Part shown: positions 1 to 5,181 of the stretch, one piece after another
How the letters are laid out: every line of letters starts with the position of its first letter
Position numbering within the stretch: the stretch's first letter is position 1
Source: Actinomycetes bacterium
Lineage (GTDB): Bacteria; Actinomycetota; Actinomycetes; Actinomycetales; Microbacteriaceae
DNA: 5,181 nt
Reading direction: 5' to 3'
Assembly (NCBI GenBank): GCA_023451265.1
Contig: JAEYAG010000065.1
Span: 1-5,181 of the forward strand
Program-made: the position numbers and the translations under genes
The notes under the pieces: generated by a model
Told to the model about the DNA's origin: nothing
The model's database searches: none
Seen by the model: only the letters and a program-made list of their open reading frames with translations

Positions 1-1178
1 TCGCGGTAGACCGCGTGCACGAGCGGCACGCCGGGCCGGTAGGCGAGGTGCGTGCGCGTCGGCGCATCGAGGAGCACGAGGTCGGCGCGCGCGCCGACGC
101 CGAGGTGCCCGACATCGGTGCGTTGCAGCGCGCGGGCACCGCCGGCCGTCGCAGACCACACCGCCTCGGCGACCGTCATCCCCATCTCCCGCACGGCGAG
201 CGCGATCATCAGCGGCATCGACGTCGTGAAGCTGGTGCCCGGATTGGCGTCGCTCGCGAGCGCGACCGTGACGCCCGCGTCGAGGAGCCGTCGCGCGTCG
301 GGATACGGATGCCGCGTGGAGAACTCGACCCCCGGCAGCAGCGTCGCGACGGTGTCGGACGCCGCGAGGGCCGCGGCATCGGCATCGGTCAGGTACGTGC
401 AGTGGTCGACGGATGCCGCCCCGCGCTCGACCGCGATCCGGACCCCCTCGCCCGCCCCCAGCTGGTTGCCGTGGACGCGGGGGCGCAGGCCCGCGGCGAC
501 ACCGGCATCGAGGATGCGGCGGGTCTCGTCCGCGGTGAACGCGCCCGTCTCGCAGAAGACATCGATCCACCGGGCATGCGGCCGGACGGTCTCGAGCATG
601 GGGCCGCACACCAGGTCGATGTAAGCGGCGCGGTCCTCGGCGAACTCGGCGGGAACGACATGCGCCCCGAGGAAGGTGACGTCATCGGTGACCTCGCGCG
701 CGAGCCGCGCCAGGCGGGCCTCACCGGCGACAGTGAGGTCGTAGCCGGTCTTGACCTCGAACGTCGTCGTGCCCTGGGCGTGCAGCTCGGCGACGAACCC
801 GGCCAGACGAGCGCGCAACTCGGCATCCGTCGCCGTGCGCGTCGCCGCCACCGTGCGACGAATGCCTCCCGCGGCATACGCCTGACCGCGCATCCGCGCC
901 TCGAACTCGTCGGCGCGGTCGCCGGCGAACACCAGGTGCGTGTGACTGTCGACGAACCCCGGGATCACCGCCCGCCCACCGGCATCCACCACGTCGATAT
1001 CGCCCTCGGAGCCGTCGCGGGTGCGCGCATCGCTGCGGCCGACCCAGGCGACGCGGCCGTCGACGACGAGGAGCGCGGCGTCGCGGATCAGCCCGGTCGG
1101 GTCGTTGGGGTCATCGCCCAGTCCCGGGGCGTTGGTGGTGAGCTCGCCGATGTTCGTGAACAGGATGCCGGGGCTCAT
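1..1178 (-). CDS. hutI: Imidazolonepropionase HutI, C-terminal end cut by the window edge
   Basis: HutI is a cytosolic metal-dependent amidohydrolase. It hydrolyses 4-imidazolone-5-propionate to N-formimino-L-glutamate, the third step of histidine degradation. The frame is open for 392 codons from ATG at 1178 to the left edge. Family members are about 390-410 residues long, so only the last few residues are missing. Visible landmarks are the metal-binding pair H79-T80-H81 within FVDSHTHLVFAGDRADEF, H173 in FLGAHVVPAEF, H236 in RVHGNQLGAG, H259 in SVDHCTYL and D310 in LASDANPGTSF. By family analogy H79, H81, H236 and D310 bind the metal. The motif usually written HADE in Bacillus-type HutI reads HGNQ here, which I recall as usual in actinobacteria. 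The start overlaps the hutU stop as ATGA, with only a weak purine stretch upstream, so translation is probably coupled to hutU. No frameshift was seen. Confidence 0.95.
   Translation of the reverse strand, partial: MSPGILFTNIGELTTNAPGLGDDPNDPTGLIRDAALLVVDGRVAWVGRSDARTRDGSEGDIDVVDAGGRAVIPGFVDSHTHLVFAGDRADEFEARMRGQAYAAGGIRRTVAATRTATDAELRARLAGFVAELHAQGTTTFEVKTGYDLTVAGEARLARLAREVTDDVTFLGAHVVPAEFAEDRAAYIDLVCGPMLETVRPHARWIDVFCETGAFTADETRRILDAGVAAGLRPRVHGNQLGAGEGVRIAVERGAASVDHCTYLTDADAAALAASDTVATLLPGVEFSTRHPYPDARRLLDAGVTVALASDANPGTSFTTSMPLMIALAVREMGMTVAEAVWSATAGGARALQRTDVGHLGVGARADLVLLDAPTRTHLAYRPGVPLVHAVYR
1175..1178 (-). promoter_or_regulatory. ATGA stop/start overlap of hutU and hutI
   Basis: On the minus strand the hutI start ATG and the hutU stop TGA share two bases. 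There is no strong Shine-Dalgarno match upstream of this ATG: the 20 bases before it are GATGATGGATGCCGGCGC-like, with only a short GGA. Ribosomes finishing HutU probably re-initiate here, keeping HutU and HutI in step. The overlap is visible in the sequence; the coupling is inferred. Confidence 0.7.
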
Positions 1179-2893
1179 GCGCCGGCATCCATCATCGGGA
1201 TCGTCAGCCCGCGCTCGCGCGCGACCTCGCGCGCCCGCTCGTATCCGGCGTCGACGTGCCGCATGACACCCGTGCCGGGGTCGTTCGTGAGCACCCGCTC
1301 GAGCTTCTCGGCCGCGAGCTCCGTGCCGTCGGCGACCGTGACCTGACCGGCGTGGATCGAACGCCCGATGCCGACGCCCCCGCCGTGGTGGATCGAGACC
1401 CACGAGGCTCCGGATGCCGTGTTCAGCAGCGCATTCAGCAGCGGCCAGTCGGCGATGGCGTCCGACCCGTCAGCCATCGCCTCGGTCTCGCGGTAGGGGC
1501 TCGCGACCGACCCCGCGTCGAGGTGGTCGCGGCCGATGACGATCGGACCGGCGAGCTCACCCGACGCGACCATCTCGTTGAACCGCAGCCCCGCGAGGTG
1601 ACGCTCCTTGTAGCCGAGCCAGCAGATCCGCGCCGGCAGGCCCTCGAAGTGCACATTCTGGCCCGCCTTCTCGAGCCAGCGGCGGAGGGCCGCGTCCTCG
1701 GGGAACAGCTCCGCGACGGCACGGTCGGTCTTCGCAATGTCGTCGGGTTCGCCCGAGAGCGCGACCCAGCGGAACGGGCCGCGGCCCTCCGCGAACAGCG
1801 GCCGGATGTAGGCCGGGACGAACCCCGGGAAGGCGAACGCCCGCTCGCAGCCACCGAGCTCGGCTTCGCGGCGGATCGAGTTGCCGTAGTCGAAGACGGC
1901 GGCCCCGGCATCCTGGAATCCGACCATCGCCTCGACGTGCCGCGCCATCGACGCGCGCGCCCGCTCCGTGAACGACGCGGGGTCGGCGGATGCCGCGTCG
2001 CGCCAGTCGGCGAACGCGACACCGACCGGCAGATACGCCAGCGGGTCGTGGGCGCTCGTCTGGTCGGTGACGACGTCGATGTGCACCTCGCCGGCGGTGT
2101 GGCGCCGCAGCAGCTCGGGGAACACCTCGGCCGCGTTGCCCACGACGCCGACCGACAGCGCCTCGCCGGCCTCGCGCGCCGCCGACGCGCGGGCGACGGC
2201 GGCGTCGAGGTCGGGGGCCACCTCGTCGAGGTAGCCGTGCTCGACCCGGCGGCGTAGCCGCGACGCGTCGACGTCGACGAGGAGCACCGCTCCCCCGTTC
2301 ATCGTCACGGCGAGCGGCTGCGCACCGCCCATGCCGCCGGCCCCGGCGGTGAGGGTGAGAGTGCCGGCGAGGTCGTCGCGGCCGAGCGAGCGGGCGACCG
2401 CGGCGAACGTTTCGTACGTCCCCTGCAGAATGCCCTGCGTGCCGATGTAGATCCACGAGCCGGCCGTCATCTGGCCGTACATCGTCAGGCCGAGGTGCTC
2501 GAGCCGGCGGAACTCCGGCCACGTCGCCCAGTCGCCGACGAGGTTCGAGTTCGCGATCAGCACCCGCGGCGCCCACTCGTGGGTGCGGAACACCCCGACG
2601 GGCTTGCCAGACTGCACGAGCAGCGTTTCGTCGGGCTCGAGCTCATCGAGGGTGCGGACGATCGCGTCGTACGCCTCCCACGAACGCGCCGCACGGCCCG
2701 TGCCGCCGTAGACGACGAGGCTCTCGGGGTGCTCGGCGACCTCGGGGTCGAGGTTGTTCATCAGCATCCGCTTCGCGGCCTCGGCGCCCCAGCTCTTCGC
2801 GGTGCGCGCGGCGCCGCGCGGCGCGCGGATGGGTGAGCGCGCGGACGGCGCGTGGCCAACTCCTTCGATTCGCGTGCTGTCAGTCGAGTTCAT
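1175..2893 (-). CDS. hutU: Urocanate hydratase HutU
   Basis: HutU (urocanase) is a cytosolic enzyme that uses tightly bound NAD+ as an electrophile to add water to urocanate, giving 4-imidazolone-5-propionate. The protein is 572 residues, slightly longer than the usual ~550-560. Landmarks are APRGAARTAKSW (24-35), MLMNNLDPEVAEHPE (43-57), YGGTGRAARSW (62-72), QSGKPVGVFRTH (94-105), the NAD-binding glycine loop GAGGMGGAQP (184-193), FDYGNSIRREAE (334-345), FPGFVPAYIRPLF (355-367), the conserved C424 in ICWLGYKER, DHLDAGSVASPYRE (456-469) and SIHHGGGVGIGRSIHAGQ (500-517). The frame stays open upstream to 2986, but the ATG at 2893 is chosen because a strong Shine-Dalgarno sits 7 bases before it and the longer form would overlap hutH. 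Residues 1-20 are a serine- and proline-containing extension outside the conserved core, partly encoded by one arm of an inverted repeat. Confidence 0.97.
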   Translation of the reverse strand: MNSTDSTRIEGVGHAPSARSPIRAPRGAARTAKSWGAEAAKRMLMNNLDPEVAEHPESLVVYGGTGRAARSWEAYDAIVRTLDELEPDETLLVQSGKPVGVFRTHEWAPRVLIANSNLVGDWATWPEFRRLEHLGLTMYGQMTAGSWIYIGTQGILQGTYETFAAVARSLGRDDLAGTLTLTAGAGGMGGAQPLAVTMNGGAVLLVDVDASRLRRRVEHGYLDEVAPDLDAAVARASAAREAGEALSVGVVGNAAEVFPELLRRHTAGEVHIDVVTDQTSAHDPLAYLPVGVAFADWRDAASADPASFTERARASMARHVEAMVGFQDAGAAVFDYGNSIRREAELGGCERAFAFPGFVPAYIRPLFAEGRGPFRWVALSGEPDDIAKTDRAVAELFPEDAALRRWLEKAGQNVHFEGLPARICWLGYKERHLAGLRFNEMVASGELAGPIVIGRDHLDAGSVASPYRETEAMADGSDAIADWPLLNALLNTASGASWVSIHHGGGVGIGRSIHAGQVTVADGTELAAEKLERVLTNDPGTGVMRHVDAGYERAREVARERGLTIPMMDAGA

Positions 2894-2934
2894 GGGGTTT
2901 TCCTCCCTTTCAGGCGCGGATCGAAGGAGTTGCC
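2854..2934 (-). repeat. Inverted repeat enclosing the hutU ribosome-binding site (predicted mRNA hairpin)
   Basis: The left arm at 2857-2874 reads CAACTCCTTCGATTCGCG. The right arm at 2915-2932, read on the opposite strand, is CAACTCCTTCGATCCGCG, so 17 of 18 positions pair. Allowing one-base bulges or mismatches, the pairing extends outward by GG (2854-2855) and inward by CTG (2877-2879 with 2911-2913). In the hut mRNA the 5' arm lies in the last codons of hutH (ATPSIRA plus stop) and the 3' arm in early hutU codons (TRIEGVG). The hutU Shine-Dalgarno and ATG sit in the loop of about 30-40 bases. No T-tract follows on the minus strand, so it is not an intrinsic terminator. A role in translational coupling or mRNA processing is inferred. 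Confidence 0.8.
2901..2909 (-). promoter_or_regulatory. Strong ribosome-binding site of hutU
   Basis: On the minus strand AAGGGAGGA follows the hutH stop directly and is separated from the hutU ATG by AAACCCC, a 7-base spacer. This is the best Shine-Dalgarno match in the window and fixes the hutU start at 2893. It lies in the loop of the hairpin formed by the inverted repeat at 2854-2934. Confidence 0.9.
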
Positions 2935-4478
2935 GACGCCGCCGCCACGGCACCGGACAGCACCAGTTCGGTCGCAGCCTCCACATCCGGCGAGACGAAC
3001 CGATCCGGACCGGGTCCCGCGATGCCGGCGCCGCGCACGAGGTCGCGCACCGCGCCGGTGACCGGCCCGGGCTGCAACGGGGCGCGCAGGTCGAGGGCGC
3101 GGCAGCCGGTCACGAGCTCGATCGCGAGCACGCGGGCGAGGCCGTCGATGCCGCGCCGCAGCTTGCGGGCGGCGGCCCACCCCATCGAGACGTGGTCCTC
3201 CTGCATCGCCGACGACGGGATCGAGTCGACCGACGCCGGCACCGCGAGGCGCTTCAGTTCCGAGACGATGCCCGCCGCGGCGTACTGCGCGATCATGAGG
3301 CCCGAGTCGACCCCGACTTCGTCGGCGAGGAACGGCGGTAGGCCGTTGCTGCGGGTGCGATCGAGCGCCCGGTCGGTGCGGCGCTCGGCGATCGAAGCGA
3401 CGTCGGCGACGGCGATCGCGAGGAAGTCGAGCACGTACGCGACGGGCGCGCCGTGGAAGTTGCCGTTCGACTCGACGCGGCCGTCGAGCGTCACGACCGG
3501 GTTGTCGACGGATGCCGCGAGCTCGCGCTCCGCGATCAGCCGCGCGTGCGCGAGCGTGTCGCGGGCGGCACCGTGCACCTGCGGCGAGCAGCGCAGCGAG
3601 TACGCGTCCTGCACCCGCGTGCACACGGCGGGGTCGCGGTGGCTGGTGACGATCGGCGAGCCGGCGAGAAAGGCGCGCAGGTTCGCGGCCGACGCGGCCT
3701 GCCCCGACTGCGGGCGCAGCGCCATGAGGTCGGCGGCGAACACCGCGTCGGTGCCGAGCTGGCTCTCGATCGAGATCGCCGCGGTGACGTCGGCGACGGT
3801 GAGCAGCTCATCGAGATCGGCGATCGCGAGGGCGAGCATCCCCAGCATCCCGTCGGTGCCGTTGATGAGGGCGAGCCCCTCCTTCTCCTCCAGCACGAGG
3901 GGGCGGATGCCGGCGGCATCCAGCGCGTCGGCGGCCGTCGCCGGCTCGCCCGCCGCGGTGCGCACCTCCCCCTCGCCCATCGCCGCGAGTGCGACGTGCG
4001 AGAGCGGCGCGAGGTCGCCCGAGCACCCCAGCGACCCGTACTCGCGGACGATCGGCGTGATTCCGGCGTTCAGCATCGCGGCGTAGGTCTCCACGACGAT
4101 CGGGCGCACGCCGGTGCGCCCCGATGCGAGCGTCTGCAGTCGCAGCAGCATGAGCGCGCGCACGACCTCGCGCTCGACCTCGGCGCCCGTGCCGGCGGCG
4201 TGCGACCGGATGAGCGAGGCCTGCAGCTGCCGCCGGCGCTCCGGCGCGATGAACGTCGTCGCGAGCGCCCCGAAGCCGGTGGAGATCCCGTAGTGCGGCT
4301 GCGGATCGTCGGCGAGGCGCTCGATGAGGGCACGGGATGCCGCGACGCGCTCGAACGCGGCGGGAGCGACCCGCACGGGCGCGCCGTGGCGGGCGACATC
4401 CACGACGCCTGCGACCGTCAGCGGCTCCCCGCCGATGACGACGGGGGCGGGGACCTCGAAGGGGGCGATGCGGGGCAT
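2910..4478 (-). CDS. hutH: Histidine ammonia-lyase HutH
   Basis: HutH carries out the first step of histidine breakdown, non-oxidative elimination of ammonia from L-histidine to give trans-urocanate. It works as a cytosolic tetramer with a self-made MIO cofactor. From ATG at 4478 the protein has 522 residues, close to the usual ~510. Landmarks are HYGISTGFG (62-70, with the catalytic-type Y63), RSHAAG (91-96), the MIO site GSLGCSGDLAPLSH (148-161, with C152-S153-G154 as the cyclising triad), ALINGTDGM (203-211), QDAYSLRCSPQVHG (290-303), DNPVV (325-329), NGNFHG (338-343) and MQEDHVSMG (425-433). The triad is CSG rather than the more common ASG. The frame continues upstream to a GTG at 4550, but that would put the start inside the palindrome and the regulator gene. 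The ATG at 4478 fits the family N-terminus and has a weak GGAG/GGA upstream. It is the first gene of the operon. Confidence 0.97.
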   Translation of the reverse strand: MPRIAPFEVPAPVVIGGEPLTVAGVVDVARHGAPVRVAPAAFERVAASRALIERLADDPQPHYGISTGFGALATTFIAPERRRQLQASLIRSHAAGTGAEVEREVVRALMLLRLQTLASGRTGVRPIVVETYAAMLNAGITPIVREYGSLGCSGDLAPLSHVALAAMGEGEVRTAAGEPATAADALDAAGIRPLVLEEKEGLALINGTDGMLGMLALAIADLDELLTVADVTAAISIESQLGTDAVFAADLMALRPQSGQAASAANLRAFLAGSPIVTSHRDPAVCTRVQDAYSLRCSPQVHGAARDTLAHARLIAERELAASVDNPVVTLDGRVESNGNFHGAPVAYVLDFLAIAVADVASIAERRTDRALDRTRSNGLPPFLADEVGVDSGLMIAQYAAAGIVSELKRLAVPASVDSIPSSAMQEDHVSMGWAAARKLRRGIDGLARVLAIELVTGCRALDLRAPLQPGPVTGAVRDLVRGAGIAGPGPDRFVSPDVEAATELVLSGAVAAASATPSIRA

Positions 4479-4511
4479 GCTGCGATTCCACTCCGCGCTT
4501 GCCGACGCCGC

Positions 4512-4521
4512 CACCGCGGTG
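4512..4521. repeat. 10-bp perfect palindrome CACCGCGGTG in the divergent intergenic region
   Basis: CACCGCGGTG equals its own reverse complement and lies between the 20-bp palindrome and the hutH start, within the predicted hutH 5' untranslated region or near its transcription start. It could be a secondary protein-binding site, but short GC palindromes are common in DNA this GC-rich, so a function is not supported beyond position. Confidence 0.3.
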
Positions 4522-4523
4522 TG

Positions 4524-4531
4524 CCATCCTG
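4524..4531. promoter_or_regulatory. Candidate overlapping -10 elements of the divergent hutH and iclR promoters
   Basis: The actinobacterial -10 pattern is TANNNT. On the plus strand CATCCT at 4525-4530 matches it at the key A and final T, and ends 6 bases before the GTG at 4537, which would give a leaderless regulator mRNA. On the minus strand CAGGAT at 4531-4526 matches in the same way and would start hutH transcription near 4519, giving a leader of about 40 bases. The two hexamers overlap almost fully and abut the palindrome at 4531-4550. No convincing -35 box was seen for either. The calls are tentative and rest on position. Confidence 0.4.
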
Positions 4532-4550
4532 TGTCTGTGATCCCAGACAC
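4531..4550. promoter_or_regulatory. 20-bp palindrome, probable operator for the divergent IclR-type regulator
   Basis: The half-sites GTGTCTG and CAGACAC frame a central TGATCC. Nine of the ten symmetric pairs match, failing only at 4538/4543. The inner 14 bases TCTGTGATCCCAGA (4534-4547) fit, at 12 of 14 positions, the pattern TCTGwwATwCCAGA that I recall for the IclR-type regulator HutR of Corynebacterium resistens. The site lies between the divergent hutH and iclR genes, just upstream of the candidate hutH -10, and contains the likely start codon of the regulator. Binding there could control hutHUI and block the regulator's own transcription. The symmetry is seen directly; the operator role is inferred from context and the recalled motif. 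Confidence 0.75.
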
Positions 4551-5181
4551 GTCCGCGGCGCCGCAGGTGCCCGCCGCCGACCAGACGCTGCGGATCCTGT
4601 CGTTCCTCGCCCGTCAGCGCGGGCCGATCGCCGCACGGACGATCGCGGAGGCCCTCGGCATCCCGCGCTCGAGCGTCTACCACCTGCTGCGCACGCTCGC
4701 CGCGCACGGGTTCGTCGTGCATCTGGGGTCGGAGCACCGGTGGGGCCTCGGCACGGCCGCGTTCGAGCTCGCCGGGGGCTTCGCCCGGCAGCAGCCGCTC
4801 GCCCGGCTGGGGCGCCCGCTCGTCGCCGCGCTGGCCGACCGCACCGGCGAGAGCGCGCACCTGGCCGTCATGACCGGACGCGACGTGCTGTACCTCGTCG
4901 AGGAGCGCGCGCCGCGACGCCCCGCGCTCGTGACCGACGTCGGCGTGCGCCTGCCCGCCCACCTCACCGCGACCGGGCGTGCGATGCTGGCGCAGCTTCC
5001 CCGTGAGCAGGTGCGGGCGCTGTATCCGGATGCCGGGGTCTTCGCCGACCGCACGGGTCGCGGTCCGCGGACTCCCCGCGAACTGCGTGAGCTGCTGCGG
5101 ACGGTGCGCCAGACGGCCATCGCGACCGAGGACGGCGAGGTGACGCTCGGCTTCCGCTCCGTCGCGGCCGCCGTGCACGAC
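4537..5181 (+). CDS. hutR: IclR-family transcriptional regulator, probable HutR, C-terminal end cut by the window edge
   Basis: This is a DNA-binding regulator transcribed divergently from hutHUI, and it probably controls that operon and itself. From GTG at 4537 it is open for 215 codons to the right edge. IclR proteins are about 250-260 residues, so roughly 40 are missing. Residues ~12-65 form the winged helix-turn-helix (ADQTLRILSFLARQ, then AARTIAEALGIPRSSVYHLL and RTLAAHGFV). From ~75 onward lies the IclR effector domain, with GESAHLAVMTGRDVLYLVEE (104-123), VRLPAHLTATGRAML (137-151) and EVTLGFRSVAAAVHD (201-215), close to the family pattern near the ligand pocket. No Shine-Dalgarno precedes any candidate start (GTG at 4519, 4531, 4537 or 4567). 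The GTG at 4537 is preferred because a -10-like hexamer ends 6 bases upstream, suggesting a leaderless mRNA. The ligand is unknown; urocanate or histidine is plausible. The gene name rests on context. Confidence 0.88.
   Translation, partial: MIPDTSAAPQVPAADQTLRILSFLARQRGPIAARTIAEALGIPRSSVYHLLRTLAAHGFVVHLGSEHRWGLGTAAFELAGGFARQQPLARLGRPLVAALADRTGESAHLAVMTGRDVLYLVEERAPRRPALVTDVGVRLPAHLTATGRAMLAQLPREQVRALYPDAGVFADRTGRGPRTPRELRELLRTVRQTAIATEDGEVTLGFRSVAAAVHD

Larger units (their letters stand above)
307..5035. repeat. Dispersed octamer GGATGCCG / CGGCATCC, 15 copies by hand count
   Basis: Copies as GGATGCCG start at about 307, 411, 1163, 1412, 1988, 3510, 3905, 4335 and 5028. Copies as CGGCATCC start at about 821, 980, 1183, 1906, 3914 and 4656. 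Every GGATGCC heptamer I found is followed by G. The copies lie in all four genes on both strands and in different reading frames (for example GAT-GCC for Asp-Ala, GCA-TCC for Ala-Ser, CGG-CAT-CCG for Arg-His-Pro). They are individual short words, not a transposable element. Confidence 0.7.

Noticed and set aside
15..1346. 443-codon open frame on the plus strand
   Set aside because: It lies opposite hutI and the end of hutU. Its Arg/Gly/Ala-rich translation has no family motif, and such open antisense frames are expected in DNA of about 70% GC.
2805..2855. GCGC-rich stretch in early hutU as a Z-DNA or recombination element
   Set aside because: It is explained by Ala/Arg codons of the HutU N-terminus in a high-GC genome; no repeat unit is conserved.
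2854..2934. Reading the hutH-hutU inverted repeat as an intrinsic terminator
   Set aside because: No T-tract follows the stem on the minus strand, both arms are inside coding sequence, and the downstream genes complete the same pathway.
2894..2986. Upstream extension of hutU to 2986
   Set aside because: It would overlap the hutH end, has no ribosome-binding site and adds a Trp/Arg-rich segment not found in urocanases; the ATG at 2893 has a strong Shine-Dalgarno.
4477..4536. In-frame ATG at 4477 as the regulator start
   Set aside because: It is open to the GTG at 4537 and would add 20 residues, but it overlaps the hutH start codon, has no clear ribosome-binding site and would make the whole promoter region coding.
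4479..4550. Upstream extension of hutH to the GTG at 4550
   Set aside because: It would start inside the palindrome and overlap the divergent regulator, and the added residues are not conserved in the family.
3453..5006. 517-codon open frame on the plus strand spanning hutH and the regulator
   Set aside because: It is antisense to hutH, then runs out of frame through the IclR gene. The translation is low-complexity Arg/Ala and shows no domain, while both real genes in the region have clear family motifs.
3808..5178. 456-codon minus-strand frame crossing the regulator and hutH
   Set aside because: It is out of frame with hutH and antisense to the IclR gene; it has no recognisable motif.

Overview
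The window holds a histidine-utilisation (hut) locus from a high-GC actinobacterium. The roughly 70% GC content, the GC-ending codon use and the actinobacterial signatures in HutH (CSG cofactor triad, INGTDGM) and HutI (HGNQ, VDHCTYL) point to Microbacteriaceae, most likely Microbacterium or a close relative. The genus is an inference from protein and word-usage style, not from a marker gene.

Layout: three genes run leftward on the minus strand in the order hutH (4478-2910), hutU (2893-1175) and hutI (1178 to the left edge, missing only its C-terminal end). One IclR-family regulator runs rightward (4537 to the right edge, missing its C-terminal end). hutH and hutU are 16 bp apart, and hutU and hutI overlap by 4 bp (ATGA), so hutHUI reads as one operon. 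The 58-bp gap between hutH and the regulator holds the only likely promoter region. It also carries most of a 20-bp near-perfect palindrome that runs into the regulator's start and resembles the operator known for the IclR-type hut regulator HutR of corynebacteria.

Pathway: HutH removes ammonia from histidine to give urocanate, HutU hydrates urocanate to imidazolonepropionate, and HutI opens that ring to give N-formimino-glutamate. The last step (HutG, or HutF plus HutG) is not in the window and probably lies beyond the left edge. The divergent regulator most likely senses a pathway metabolite and controls both itself and hutHUI from the shared palindrome.

The pathway itself is well known. 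Three things are less expected: a long inverted repeat that places the hutU ribosome-binding site and start codon in the loop of a strong mRNA hairpin; an apparently leaderless regulator transcript starting inside its own operator; and a strongly over-represented octamer, GGATGCCG, found on both strands and in several reading frames. No RNA genes, insertion sequences, CRISPR arrays or intrinsic terminators were seen, and no gene-free stretch exceeds 60 bp.
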